Shown: positions 1-10,110 of the stretch, piece after piece
Position numbering within the stretch: position 1 is the first letter of the stretch
Layout of the letters: every line of letters begins with the position of its first letter
Assembly (NCBI GenBank): GCA_949825045.1
Contig: OX463816.1
Span: 18,053,243 to 18,117,242 of the forward strand
DNA length: 64,000 nt
Reading direction: 5' to 3'
Source: Argyresthia goedartella
Taxonomy: Eukaryota; Arthropoda; Insecta; Lepidoptera; Argyresthiidae
Made by a program: the position numbers and the translations under genes
The notes under the pieces: model-generated
Told to the model about the DNA's origin: nothing
Seen by the model: only the letters and a program-made list of their open reading frames with translations
The model's database searches: none

Positions 1-469
1 ATTCCTGCAAACGGTTGACCCTTCATCATAGAAAGATGACGTGGTGCCATCATCTCGGCTAAACGTAGACCTAAACTGGGACGCAAAAAGATTGGCTACA
101 CCAGTACCGGAATCAGCAGAGTGATTCCCGTGATGCATGATTGAAGGCAGCGTATTTGTACCAGATCTTTTGTTTTTTACGTAAGACCAGAAAGCTTTCG
201 CATTATGTTTAAGACTACATTCCACATTACTGATATATTCTCTGTAACGTAAGTTAAAAGCTTGTCACAACGCTTACGTAGGAGTTCATATTCTAACTTG
301 TCTCTGGGATTTTGGAACCTCCGCGCACGCACTCTTAATTTATCCTTTTCACGGAGAAGCTTAATCAGATCTGTGCTGAACCAGGGGGGATAGGTTTGCT
401 TTCGGGGTTTTCTCCTTGGGACGTACAGTTCAATGATGTCGTTTAATTTCTCATAGAAAATGCTTACAT
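1..469 (-). mobile_element. CR1/Jockey-type LINE fragment, copy A, part interrupted by gypsy insertion
   Basis: This segment matches 61658-62126 base for base as far as I can see. There it lies in the endonuclease-to-reverse-transcriptase linker of a - strand non-LTR retrotransposon. It is cut at 469/470 by the LTR retrotransposon, and the same LINE resumes at 7088. The reading frame was already broken by indels before the insertion, since the uninterrupted copy at 59786-62700 is also frame-shifted. The 3' part of this LINE copy lies to the left of the window. Confidence 0.85.
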
Positions 470-1265
470 TGTAACGTTGTAAGTTACCGTTGTCTTCACT
501 CTATCATTAACTGGTCTTATTTTAAATTTAAGTAGTAATTCTCTTAATAAAACTACCAAATGAGGCTAGTAATCACAGTATTAATTTTCACGCGCTGTAC
601 TAGCAGCATTCCACTGTTGACAGCTCGCTCGCTCTGCTGTGATTGGCCCGTTTTAAACTGACCAGCCGTGACCGCAACTTGACTTTGCGGCGCCGGCGTC
701 ATTCCGAAAACTCACTCAGCACTATACGCACGTCCGTCCTACTGGCGCTCTGTAACGGTCCCTTTTTACCGTACGCCGACGAACGACTCTAAACAGTAAT
801 TACTTACGTTTAATCATAACGTACTACTAGTAGTTACGTTTTAGTTTTGTCTGTGCTTCATATTAACCCCGATTGAGTTCGGGGTTCCTGGCACCTCTTC
901 GGGATCACCGCTTTTCCTCGCTACCCTACGGTTTCCCGGTTCCTGGCACCTCTTCGGGATCACCGCTTTTCCTCGCTACCCTACGGTTTCCCGGTTCCTG
1001 GCACCTCTTCGGGATCACCGCTTTTCTACCCTACGGTTTCCCGGTTCCTGACACCGCTTCGGGCTAACCTGCTTCCCTGCTCCGGCTGCATTCGGACCGT
1101 TACTTCTCCGACGTCAGCGGCACTCCGACTACGGCAAAACCCGCAGGGAAGATTCGCTGCTGCGTAACCAGGGTCAGACTACATTTGGAGAACCCACGTT
1201 AAATAAAATTTCTTGTTGGCTACCTATTTGGAATCTTTTTTATTCCTCTCCAAGTAGGGACGTCA
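470..1265 (+). repeat. 5' LTR of the gypsy element
   Basis: The LTR is 796 bp, begins TGTAAC and ends GACGTCA, and is matched at 6292-7087 at constant offset 5822. It contains a GC-rich block of tandem repeats (885-1050). The short open frame of 64 codons across those repeats, present in both LTRs, is a by-product of the repeats and not a gene. Confidence 0.95.
885..1050 (+). repeat. 55-bp tandem repeats inside the LTR (three units)
   Basis: Units beginning TTCCTGGCACC start at 885, 940 and 995. The third is about 5 bp shorter, and a partial fourth starts near 1045. The same array is present in the 3' LTR at about 6707-6872. Each unit carries CGGTTTCCCGG. Such LTR repeats often act as enhancer or promoter modules, but that role is not shown here. 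Confidence 0.9.
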
Positions 1266-1268
1266 CAG

Positions 1269-1283
1269 TGGCGCCCAACGTGG
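1269..1283 (+). other. Primer-binding site of gypsy element
   Basis: TGGCGCCCAACGTGG lies 3 nt after the 5' LTR. A TGG start complementary to tRNA CCA is the hallmark of a minus-strand primer site. I do not assign the tRNA species. The same 12-base core occurs in reverse at 13950-13961 beside the LTR of the unrelated-looking element at 12144-14845. Confidence 0.85.
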
Positions 1284-1781
1284 TTAGTCTGGCCTTGCTT
1301 ACGCTGTAAGTAGTTAGTTGTTTGTGTGTGCGTGTTTTTGTAAACGTTTACCTGTGTTGTAATTTTGGTTTTGCTTAGCAACTTCTGTGTACGTGGTTAT
1401 TATTCAAACTTTTAAATTGTAGTGTTTTTTTCAAATTCCTACGTTGGTTTTAATTTCTCGTTCTCTTATAAAAAAATTAACCACCTACCCACTAGTTGCA
1501 ATATTTTTATTTGCAGTTTTAACATATATATTTTTTTCTACATCGCCATTCACTTCATTCATACCGTCAAAACCTAACGTACATAAATCATTTTGTAACA
1601 GAACGGAGACTAATTAGTAGCGTCATTTTCAATTCCTTGATTTCTCTTCCTGTGCTGTCCCGGGAAATCAAAAAAGAATACGGCAGTTGCATTTCCTCCT
1701 GTGCATGTCGTAAGAGGCGACTAAAGGAATCAGTACACTTTCACTACTCATCTCTTTGGTATTTATTATTTGAGCTGCATC

Positions 1782-3044
1782 ATGTCTTTTCAAATTAAGT
1801 TTCTCTCTCTAAACAAAGCAGAACTGGAGTACGAAGTTGCCATCAGAGGTGAAAACCCAGGCACTACCGTAGAAATTTTACGTAAACAAATAACTAAACT
1901 TGTGACAGAATACCCGTCAGAGGACGTTCTGTTATCTCACCTTGAACCTAAGGACGACTTACTTGCAGTCGTCAAAATCTTGGACAAAGTGCAATCTACT
2001 CTTGACGGACCTGCACCAGATAGATCCTCTCTTCTTAGGACACAAAATCTGATGCACCATGTCTATCACAGATTAAGTCGGGTACCTACGGATGAAAAGT
2101 TCGAAACGGGCCATGATCAACTGTCGGAGATTTACCGAAAATATTATTCGAAGATCCTAGCTCTCTTATCACAAGCAAAGGATCCCCTTTCAATATCTTC
2201 CTCGTCTAATACTGCGTGTAGGGAATCAACGCCATCTGTTAGTGGCGCGAGCGTGATTTCTGTAACTTGCGAGCGTAGCAATACTTCCGAACTTAGTAAA
2301 TTGAAGTACGACGGGAAATCATGTGTTCGGGCTTTTATCGAAAGGGTTTCGGAACTGTGTCAGGCCAGAAATATTTCGGACTCCAAACTTCTGTCCTATG
2401 CAACGGAAATTTTCACCGATCAAGCATTGCACTGGTTCCGAAGTATAAGAGATAGCGTTAACAACTGGTCGGATCTCAAATCTCTGTTGTTAGAGGATTT
2501 CAGCCAAACTGACTATGATTATCGTCTACTTTCTGAAATTAGGGCTCGCACTCAGGGCGAATCAGAAACGATAACCATTTATCTTTCCATAATGGCAGGA
2601 ATGTTTTCGCGCTTATCGAAACAATTATCCGAAGAGGACAAATTAGAGATACTATTGCACAATATCCGGCCATGTTATGCGAGTACGTTGGCCTCGGCAA
2701 CTCAGATTGTGGATATTGGGGTATTGAGAACGTTGTGCAAAAATTACGAAAATATACAAACCCGTATGTCACACTTTCGCGAGCCACCAACGATTACCAC
2801 ACACACACTAGCACCCGAATTTGCTTACAAGCCATGTAAGACGAAATCTGACAACCATGTCTCTGCGATCGCTCCTGCAACAACTGTAAAGTCAAATAAC
2901 TTTTGTCTAAGATGCCGCTCTAACACTCACGATCTTCGTCAGTGTAAGGTTAGTCGTGACGTCATCGTCTGTTTTGGGTGCGGTAATAAAGGTGTAAAGA
3001 AACCTGAATGCCCTAAATGTACTCCTACCGTTCAAAAAAACTAA
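1782..3044 (+). CDS. gag: Gag polyprotein of gypsy element
   Basis: This is an open frame of 420 codons. The first ATG is at 1782; the frame is open slightly upstream without an ATG. The central part has a capsid-like pattern, with a GKSCVRAFIERV stretch followed by ALHWFRS near residues 180-230, as in gypsy Gag. The C-terminus carries two cysteine-rich motifs: one CX2CX4HX4C knuckle (CLRCRSNTHDLRQC) and a second CX2C...CX2C run. Gag would form the virus-like particle and bind element RNA. The stop at 3042-3044 directly follows an A AAA AAC slippery heptamer, so the downstream enzymes are probably made by -1 frameshifting. Confidence 0.9.
   Translation: MSFQIKFLSLNKAELEYEVAIRGENPGTTVEILRKQITKLVTEYPSEDVLLSHLEPKDDLLAVVKILDKVQSTLDGPAPDRSSLLRTQNLMHHVYHRLSRVPTDEKFETGHDQLSEIYRKYYSKILALLSQAKDPLSISSSSNTACRESTPSVSGASVISVTCERSNTSELSKLKYDGKSCVRAFIERVSELCQARNISDSKLLSYATEIFTDQALHWFRSIRDSVNNWSDLKSLLLEDFSQTDYDYRLLSEIRARTQGESETITIYLSIMAGMFSRLSKQLSEEDKLEILLHNIRPCYASTLASATQIVDIGVLRTLCKNYENIQTRMSHFREPPTITTHTLAPEFAYKPCKTKSDNHVSAIAPATTVKSNNFCLRCRSNTHDLRQCKVSRDVIVCFGCGNKGVKKPECPKCTPTVQKN
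3035..3041 (+). promoter_or_regulatory. -1 ribosomal frameshift site (A AAA AAC)
   Basis: In gag phase the codons are CAA AAA AAC TAA, so the heptamer A AAA AAC is correctly phased as X XXY YYZ and ends one base before the gag stop. Slipping back one base enters the pol frame at 3041, which is then open to 6235. A downstream pseudoknot or stem would be expected but was not modelled. Confidence 0.8.
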
Positions 3045-6000
3045 TTAGCCAGAATTGGGACGGTTCTAAGGGTCATTTCGATAGAGTAGATTTTGAAAAA
3101 TGGCTACAAACCCTTAGAAACTTCTTCTCTAGTTTCAGAGTCGCCTCAATTCTGGATAGTAAACCAACAAAGGACAGTAGACCCTATATTTCCGTTAGAA
3201 TCGGGGACATCCCTGCTTCTGGTCTACTCGATTCTGGATCTGCTGTCACTATTCTCGGCAATGATTCTCATAAATTATTGTCGGACCATGGTCTAAAAGT
3301 ATTTACCGATGATTGTATCTCCGTGACTGCTGCTGGAGGCCAGTCCCTTCAAAGTATTGGCTACATCAATCTTCCCATTCACTTTGAAGAACAATTCCAC
3401 ATTATTAAGGGTTACGTGTTACCAAATGTGGACAGCCCACTTATCCTAGGCATTGACTTTTGGCGGATTTTCAATATTTGTCCCAAATACTTAGGTAGCA
3501 TCACCTTGTCCAACTCTTCTTTGGCAGAAATAAGTATCGACAAAAATGAGACTTTTATACAGTCTTACGATAATCTCTCTGATTCACAAAAGTCCACAGC
3601 CGATTCAATTGTCAGTCAATTCCAGGAAATCTCCACTGACAGTATGGGCCTTGGTAGAACTAGTCTTATAACTCACCATATCGATACTGGTGACTCTCAA
3701 CCTATAAGACAACGTTACTATCGAATGTCACCTGAGAAGCAGCGAATTTTGGTAGAGCAAGTCGACGAAATGCTAGCGTTAGATGTAGTTGAACCTTGCG
3801 AGAGCGCTTGGTCGTCCCCTGTCCTCATTGTCTATAAAAAGAATGGACAACCTCGCTTTTGCCTCGACAGCCGTAAACTGAATTCGGTCACAAAAAAGGA
3901 CGCATATAACCTACCCTATATAACTGAAATATTAGACAACCTACGCGATGCAAAATTCTTATCTAGCGTAGATTTGTCGAAAGCGTTCTGGCAAATTCCA
4001 ATAGCTCCAGAAGATCAAGACAAAACTGCATTCTATGTTCCAGGCAGAGGAACTCTCCGTTTTAAGACCACTGCTTTCGGTCTCACCAATGCCCCTGCCA
4101 CTCAACAAAGGCTTGTCGATCTTCTGTTCGGGAATTTTGATCTAAAGGCGTTCGCATATTTAGATGATATTATTATCATCAGCAGCAGCTTTGAGGAACA
4201 CGTGTCCTTACTACTAGGCGTGCTGCATAAATTAAAACAAGCGAACTTATCCATCAACCTTGAAAAATGCAAGTTCTTCAGAAATGAGTTGAAGTACTTG
4301 GGTTATGTTGTGGATGCGCATGGCCTTCGCACTGATCCTGAAAAAGTCGAGGCTATCCTTAATTTCCCAACACCCACAAAAAAAAAAGATCTTAAACGCT
4401 TCCTTGGAACAGCCACGTGGTACCGCCGTTTCGTCCCCAACTTTAGCACTATTGCCGGACCACTCAACCAGCTGACTTCAAGTAAGAAGAACGCACCCAA
4501 GTTTCAGTGGACAACTGAAGCTGATGATGCTTTTAATAAGCTAAAAGAGTGTCTTGTATCAGCCCCGGTTCTCTCTTGTCCCAATTACGATTTACCGTTC
4601 GAAGTACACACTGATGCGAGCAATTTTGGGATTGGTGCCATGCTCACACAAACGATTGATGGTAAAGAACATCCGATTGCATACATGAGTAGGGCGTTGT
4701 CGGGATCTGAGAAGAACTACAGTATAACCGAGAGGGAGACGCTAGCAGTTTTAACCGCTCTAGAACACTGGCGGTGTTACTTGGAAAACGGAAAAACCTT
4801 TACCGTTTACACCGACCACTCCGCGCTCAAATGGTTCTTGTCACTGGACAACCCTACCGGAAGACTAGCACGCTGGTGTGTGAGGTTGTCTGCCTTTAAT
4901 TTCGAACTTAAACATCGTCGTGGGGTCGATAATGTCATTCCAGATGCACTATCTCGTGCTTTCCCATGTGCTTCTATCAGTACGGTCAACTCTAATTTGA
5001 CTACTACTGACACATGGTACAAAAACATTTATAACGGTTGTTTAGAAAAGCCGAACCTCTTTCCTAACTACTTGATCGAAGGTGGTGCTCTCTATCGCCA
5101 CTCCAAAAATAAGTGCGAAATGATTTCGGAGTTTTCCTGGAAGGAAGTGGTGCCGAAAGAATTGCGTGACAGCGTCATAGAGGAGAATCATGCTGACCCT
5201 ACTGCTGCTCACTTGGGTATTTTCAAGACCTATCGACGCTTACTTCTTCGATACTACTGGCCGGGCATGCACCAAGACGTCGTACGTTTTGTTGGTTCTT
5301 GTTCAAAATGTCTCACTTACAAACCACAAAACCATCCGACGCTGGGTACGATGGGTCGACCTAAACAATGCTCACGGCCGTTTCAAATGATATCCATTGA
5401 TTTCATAGGTCCACTTCCGGTCAGTCGAAAGCAGAATAGTTATATTTTGGTCGTAACATGTTGCTTCTCAAAACATTGCCTTATTTTTCCCATGCGACGC
5501 GCTACTTCGGAAGCTGTCGTCAAGGCTCTGGAGGACTCTGTGTTTCTGGTCCACGGAATCCCACAGACAATATTCCTTGACAATGGTACCCAGTTTATTA
5601 GCTCGGTAACAAATACCCTCTTTAAGAAATACAAGATACCTAACGTATTCTTCTCTCCGAGATATACTCCGCAAGTAAACACTGTCGAGCGCTATAACAA
5701 AACAATAGTTACATGTATTTCCACCTACGTGGACAATGACCACAGAACCTGGGACACTAATATTCCCAAAATACAGTATGCCATTAACAACTCCGTCAAT
5801 GAAGCAACTGGCTACACTCCATCGTTCCTCGTGTACGGACGAGAAACGGTTACTTGTGGTTCTCATTATACAGATAACGATCTGGGTGAGGAACTACTAT
5901 TTCTGCCACGCGACATTTACGCTGAAAATCTGGGTCACCTGTCAAAATATTTTGATAAGGTACAGGCATCTCTTTGGCACGCACATAAAAAAAATACGGC

Positions 6001-6235
6001 GCACTATAATCTTAGGCGGAAAGAGGCAGAATTCAGCGTAGGCGACATTGTCCTAAAACGTGCTTATGTCTTGAGTGATAAAGACAAGTACTTTAGTAAA
6101 AAGTTAGCGCCCAAATATACCAAATGTCGCGTCTCCGCTAAGAAATCACCCTTGGTATACATTTTAGAGGATATGACGGGAAAGGACTTAGGCACCTGGC
6201 ATGTTAAGGATCTAAAACTAGTTAAGAATATTTAG
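3041..6235 (+). CDS. pol: Pol polyprotein (PR-RT-RH-IN) of gypsy element
   Basis: About 1064 codons without a stop, with no convincing start ATG of its own, so it is read by frameshifting from gag. The protease active site LLDSGSAVTILG lies near 3225. The reverse transcriptase shows VDLSKAFWQIPI and the catalytic YLDDI box near 4160. RNase H has TDASNFGIGA near 4612 and a YTDHSALKW motif. The integrase has an HHCC zinc finger (H and H near 5190-5215, CSKC near 5305) and a DD35E triad: D in SIDFIGPLP, D in FLDNGTQF (5579), E in TVERYNK (5687). No chromodomain or envelope was recognised at the C-terminus. All catalytic residues seem intact, so the element may be competent for transposition. Confidence 0.95.
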   Translation, partial: LISQNWDGSKGHFDRVDFEKWLQTLRNFFSSFRVASILDSKPTKDSRPYISVRIGDIPASGLLDSGSAVTILGNDSHKLLSDHGLKVFTDDCISVTAAGGQSLQSIGYINLPIHFEEQFHIIKGYVLPNVDSPLILGIDFWRIFNICPKYLGSITLSNSSLAEISIDKNETFIQSYDNLSDSQKSTADSIVSQFQEISTDSMGLGRTSLITHHIDTGDSQPIRQRYYRMSPEKQRILVEQVDEMLALDVVEPCESAWSSPVLIVYKKNGQPRFCLDSRKLNSVTKKDAYNLPYITEILDNLRDAKFLSSVDLSKAFWQIPIAPEDQDKTAFYVPGRGTLRFKTTAFGLTNAPATQQRLVDLLFGNFDLKAFAYLDDIIIISSSFEEHVSLLLGVLHKLKQANLSINLEKCKFFRNELKYLGYVVDAHGLRTDPEKVEAILNFPTPTKKKDLKRFLGTATWYRRFVPNFSTIAGPLNQLTSSKKNAPKFQWTTEADDAFNKLKECLVSAPVLSCPNYDLPFEVHTDASNFGIGAMLTQTIDGKEHPIAYMSRALSGSEKNYSITERETLAVLTALEHWRCYLENGKTFTVYTDHSALKWFLSLDNPTGRLARWCVRLSAFNFELKHRRGVDNVIPDALSRAFPCASISTVNSNLTTTDTWYKNIYNGCLEKPNLFPNYLIEGGALYRHSKNKCEMISEFSWKEVVPKELRDSVIEENHADPTAAHLGIFKTYRRLLLRYYWPGMHQDVVRFVGSCSKCLTYKPQNHPTLGTMGRPKQCSRPFQMISIDFIGPLPVSRKQNSYILVVTCCFSKHCLIFPMRRATSEAVVKALEDSVFLVHGIPQTIFLDNGTQFISSVTNTLFKKYKIPNVFFSPRYTPQVNTVERYNKTIVTCISTYVDNDHRTWDTNIPKIQYAINNSVNEATGYTPSFLVYGRETVTCGSHYTDNDLGEELLFLPRDIYAENLGHLSKYFDKVQASLWHAHKKNTAHYNLRRKEAEFSVGDIVLKRAYVLSDKDKYFSKKLAPKYTKCRVSAKKSPLVYILEDMTGKDLGTWHVKDLKLVKNI

Positions 6236-6278
6236 AATTAGGTTTTGGATTTTCATTACGTATGAAAACCCTTTACTG

Positions 6279-6291
6279 GGCGAGGGGGTAT
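6279..6291 (+). other. Polypurine tract of gypsy element
   Basis: GGGCGAGGGGGTAT directly precedes the 3' LTR start at 6292, where plus-strand priming occurs in LTR retrotransposons. Its position and purine richness support the call. Confidence 0.75.
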
Positions 6292-7087
6292 TGTAACGTT
6301 GTAAGTTACCGTTGTCTTCACTCTATCATTAACTGGTCTTATTTTAAATTTAAGTAGTAATTCTCTTAATAAAACTACCAAATGAGGCTAGTAATCACAG
6401 TATTAATTTTCACGCGCTGTACTAGCAGCATTCCACTGTTGACAGCTCGCTCGCTCTGCTGTGATTGGCCCGTTTTAAACTGACCAGCCGTGACCGCAAC
6501 TTGACTTTGCGGCGCCGGCGTCATTCCGAAAACTCACTCAGCACTATACGCACGTCCGTCCTACTGGCGCTCTGTAACGGTCCCTTTTTACCGTACGCCG
6601 ACGAACGACTCTAAACAGTAATTACTTACGTTTAATCATAACGTACTACTAGTAGTTACGTTTTAGTTTTGTCTGTGCTTCATATTAACCCCGATTGAGT
6701 TCGGGGTTCCTGGCACCTCTTCGGGATCACCGCTTTTCCTCGCTACCCTACGGTTTCCCGGTTCCTGGCACCTCTTCGGGATCACCGCTTTTCCTCGCTA
6801 CCCTACGGTTTCCCGGTTCCTGGCACCTCTTCGGGATCACCGCTTTTCTACCCTACGGTTTCCCGGTTCCTGACACCGCTTCGGGCTAACCTGCTTCCCT
6901 GCTCCGGCTGCATTCGGACCGTTACTTCTCCGACGTCAGCGGCACTCCGACTACGGCAAAACCCGCAGGGAAGATTCGCTGCTGCGTAACCAGGGTCAGA
7001 CTACATTTGGAGAACCCACGTTAAATAAAATTTCTTGTTGGCTACCTATTTGGAATCTTTTTTATTCCTCTCCAAGTAGGGACGTCA
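6292..7087 (+). repeat. 3' LTR of the gypsy element
   Basis: This is the same length and sequence as 470-1265 by eye, including the 55-bp tandem repeats. It is followed at 7088 by the continuation of the interrupted LINE. The terminal A at 7087 could equally be target DNA, because the empty site reads CAT-ACGAG. Confidence 0.95.
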
Positions 7088-7680
7088 CGAGTCAACACCG
7101 CTACACTCTGTAAAACAATGCAGCCAATCTACAGTTCTAAGACTTATTAGAATTTTTTCATAGTCGGCTTTAAAGAAGTTGTAGTCCGTCCTAGGAATTG
7201 GTGGCAAATTATTTTCTTTTTCACACTCAAAATGGGTGTAGATAGTTAATGGGGGGTGGTAGGGGTCCAACTTACTGATTATATGGTCCGGTTTAGTGAC
7301 TTCGCAAGAGGAACTGCTGAGAACTAGGTCTAAGATCTTATCTTGATGGTTTTTTATCGCGTTAAATTGGTGCACTCCTGTTAGAGACATAAAATCAACC
7401 AGTGCGTGGCCTAATCTATTTTGATACTTATGCGGTATTAATCCCTCGCTTAGTACACCTTTATCCACGGACCAGGATATAAAACTCATGTTGAAGTCAC
7501 CCACCACCATATAATCATCTAGATCTCCCATTATATCCATAGTATTTTCAAGGTATCTTCCTTGTGAGGATCCTCGCACAATGCGGGCATATGAGCACCT
7601 CATTATTGTAATTAATAAATATAAAGAATCAAATCTGTCCATCTTGCCGGTGGTCTCCACTGTACGTCTTGCGGTTCCGG
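7088..7680 (-). mobile_element. CR1/Jockey-type LINE fragment, copy A, 5' part
   Basis: This continues the LINE of 1-469 and matches 62128-62720 with no difference seen. The - strand encodes the end of an apurinic-type endonuclease domain (VVGDFNMSF near 7480-7520, then VDWLHCFTE near 7100). The 5' part of the endonuclease and any ORF1 are missing, so the LINE was 5'-truncated before the gypsy element entered it. Confidence 0.85.
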
Positions 7681-7789
7681 GTAGCCACCATCTTCCATCC
7701 GTGCCAAGTCCTCGTGTCGTCCTTCACGAGTTCTTCGTTAGCGTGTTTCACAAATTGCCTCCACAATTGACCTACAAATCGTCAGCGGC

Positions 7790-7855
7790 CATACTAGTCG
7801 AAGCCGGCTGTTCTTTTAGCTACTCGTGACTAATGGGTTCGATCCCCGCCTGGAA
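7790..7855 (+). repeat. tRNA-like pol III promoter remnant (possible SINE head)
   Basis: GGTTCGATCC at 7836-7845 is a perfect pol III B box and forms a near-complete T-arm. TAGTCGAAGCCGG at 7795 resembles an A box about 40 bases upstream. The upstream half does not fold into a clean cloverleaf by eye, so this is more likely a tRNA-derived SINE remnant than a tRNA gene. An A-rich stretch follows at 7856. The same sequence is in copy B near 62835-62885. Confidence 0.35.
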
Positions 7856-7991
7856 GAAAAAAAACTTAGGTAATGGATGTTTATAGGTGTGTGATGTCGA
7901 TGTTTCTGGTTCCCACGACACAGGGTATGCTAGTGTGGGGTCAGAAGCATTGTATGTTCCTGTTTATAAATGTTAATGCCAACTTTCGCAG

Positions 7992-9631
7992 GACAAAATC
8001 ACCCAGATCCGCGACAGCCGCGCCGCACTCGACACGCTGCGAGCCGAGCACGCGGCACGTGTCGCCGCAGCGGCTGAGGCTGCCGAGCGACAGAGACAGA
8101 TGCAGATGGCGTCCAAGCTGCAGGCCATGAGGAAGAAGAAGCACGAGTACCTGCAGTACCAGCGGCAGATGGCGCTGCAGCGGGTGCAAGTCAGTCCATA
8201 GTCATATCTGCCCTTCAGGACCCTTCTCTTGTCTTCAACAAAGGTCTGAAGTTCAGACCGTTTTGTTGAGTATACTATACATCTAAATCAAAGCCGTTGG
8301 TTCAGGTTCCCTGCTATTCTGGTCCACGGAAAATATCAACATATTGTCTTCCTACTTTCCAGGAGCAAGAGAGAGAAATGCAAATACGCCAAGAGCAGCA
8401 GAAGCACCAGTACATGATGGCGGCCGGCGGCGGCTACTACTCCGGGAGTATGCCGGGAGTCTCGCACCAGTACCAGCCGCAGTTCCCCAACCAGCCCATC
8501 TACTCGACACCGCAGTTCCACCCGCACCCGCACCCGCAGATGATGAGCCAGGTGCCGGCAGACGCGCTGCCCGGCCAACCGCAGATCACACAAGCCAATA
8601 TGCCGCAGAACATGGGACAAACCTCTCAGTCTATCTCGCAACCCACACATGCCTACTCGTTGTCGACCCCCACACTCGCTCAGCCGACCAACACGCAGTC
8701 CATGCCGGCCAGCATCCGCCAGCAGCTCCCGATGACAACGCAGATGCAGCAGCAGCTACTGCAGCAGCAGATGCAGCAGATGAGGCTCGCGCAGCCTACA
8801 GTGCACCAAGTGATGCCACAGAACGGATACAACCCCCAAAACATACAGAACGGACAGACACAGCAGCTCCCGAAACAGAACGTACTGAACCACCAAAACA
8901 CAACTATGATGCCCGGACAACCCAGCATAGGCCCTGCCCAAAACAATACCCACATCAGAATGATGGGCATCCAAAACATGGGGATGCCGATGATGCAAGG
9001 CAACCCGGGCCAGATACCCGGGTACCCAATGAACATGGCGAACCAACAGCTGGGACCGTTGCCAAATATGCAACAACCCCAACTTGCCATGCCGGGGCAG
9101 ATGTCGATGCCGCAGATGGTGCCCGGCCAACCGATGCAGGGCCCTGGGCAGAGCCAGACCCAAGCCCAAGCGGGCCAGGTGCCGCAGTCTCAACCGCAAC
9201 AGCAGATAAACCCGTCTCAGCCGGCGCAGTTGCAGAGCCAGATGAACATGGTAATGCAGCAGCCGATAATGGGGCCGGGTGTGCCTCAGCAGATGAGTCA
9301 AGGCCAGCAGATGTCGGGGCAAATGCCTCACGGTCAACAGTTTACACAGATGCCGCAGCAACTGCCCCAACAAGTGCCGCAAATGCAACAGCAGGTGACT
9401 CAGCAGCAACAGATACCGCAACAACAGATAGCTCAACAACAGATGCCCCAACAACAGCAGATCCCACCGGGGCCTCCAGGTCAGCTGCAGCAAGGGCCGG
9501 GACAGCCTGGCAAGATGGCGCCGGGCCAGGCGGGCCCCCCGCCAGGGCCGCAGCCGCACAACACGCTACCGCAGGCCCCGGTCAAGTCAGAGAGCAACAA
9601 CAACACGGCGGAACTCATTAGCTTTGATTGA
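7992..9631 (+). CDS. Hrs: Hrs (HGS) ESCRT-0 subunit, last two exons, copy A
   Basis: Exon 7992-8189 (66 codons, after a TTTCGCAG acceptor, before a GTCAGT donor) encodes part of the coiled-coil core, with [19 protein letters not shown] and a charged [14 protein letters not shown] helix. Exon 8363-9631 (acceptor TTTCCAG) encodes the rest of the helix, then a long Q/P/M-rich low-complexity tail, ending in the clathrin-box-like LISFD and a TGA at 9629-9631. In animals Hrs binds ubiquitylated cargo on early endosomes, pairs with STAM through this coiled coil and recruits clathrin with the tail. The upstream exons of this copy would lie left of the window. The match to copy B (63032-64000) is complete by eye. 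Long open frames in other phases of the repetitive tail exon are shadows. Confidence 0.92.
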
Positions 9632-10110
9632 AATTAGGCAAATGGCACGGCAGACAATGTATTTTATGGAAACGACTGGCAATGTGCTCGTGATATGAAT
9701 TTATTGTACGCATTGTAGATTTTATCGTTTTAAATTCGTGGTAGGTTGCGGGTGGACTTTCATAATAAACATGGAATGCGACTGTATTGTATAAAATAAA
9801 CAGTTATTAGTAAGAGTATTTATTCTTTAACAACGCCGTGCTTCATTTTGACAAAGTTTGCTATCATAGTTGCGATTACATTAAAACTTATTAGCAGCAC
9901 ATTTTAATTTGCGTTTGTGTTAAATGAAGAACACGAATCTTGTAAACACATAAAACACTCGTCATTCGTAGATGTAGACTAGATAATATAAAAGAGATTT
10001 AGATTATTTTTGTTTATTTTTTTTGTGGAAATACCTGTTTTGTTACATTTGTATTTAAGTTATGATTGTATAATATAATACTTACCAATAAATCTTAAAA
10101 TTATTTTAAT
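9632..10110 (+). other. Hrs 3' UTR with polyadenylation signals
   Basis: AT-rich sequence follows the Hrs stop. AATAAA-type signals occur near 9796 (AAAATAAAC) and 10086 (CCAATAAATC), so transcripts probably end near 9.82 kb or 10.1 kb. No coding signal was seen. Confidence 0.6.

Larger units (their letters stand above)
470..7087 (+). mobile_element. Complete Ty3/gypsy LTR retrotransposon, apparently intact
   Basis: This 6618-bp element has two 796-bp direct LTRs with no difference seen between them. It has a primer-binding site 3 nt after the 5' LTR, an open gag frame, an open pol frame in -1 phase to gag, and a purine tract just before the 3' LTR. Pol order is protease, reverse transcriptase, RNase H, integrase, which defines Ty3/gypsy. 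There is no envelope frame. It sits inside a LINE within an Hrs intron (copy A) and is absent at the matching place in copy B (62126/62127). Identical LTRs and open frames point to a very recent insertion. No target-site duplication is visible, which is abnormal for a DDE integrase. Confidence 0.95.

Noticed and set aside
873..1067. 64-codon frame present in both LTRs
   Set aside because: It is translation of the 55-bp LTR tandem repeats, starts with TTG and has no family resemblance.
5440..5866. Open frames on the - strand across the gypsy integrase
   Set aside because: They are shadows of a strongly coding + strand frame with intact catalytic motifs.
470..7087. Endogenous retrovirus with envelope
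   Set aside because: No open frame follows integrase before the purine tract, so the element is an envelope-less retrotransposon.
7790..7855. Functional tRNA gene
   Set aside because: The B box is perfect but no complete cloverleaf can be drawn; a SINE remnant is more likely.
8344..9621. 425-codon open frame overlapping the Hrs tail exon in another phase, and a 267-codon frame on the opposite strand
   Set aside because: The Q/P-rich coding sequence is GC-rich and low in stops in all phases. The Hrs phase alone continues the conserved helix and ends in LISFD.
1..9631. Left copy as a processed or retroposed Hrs copy
   Set aside because: It keeps the introns and the LINE inside them, so it is a genomic copy and not a retrocopy.
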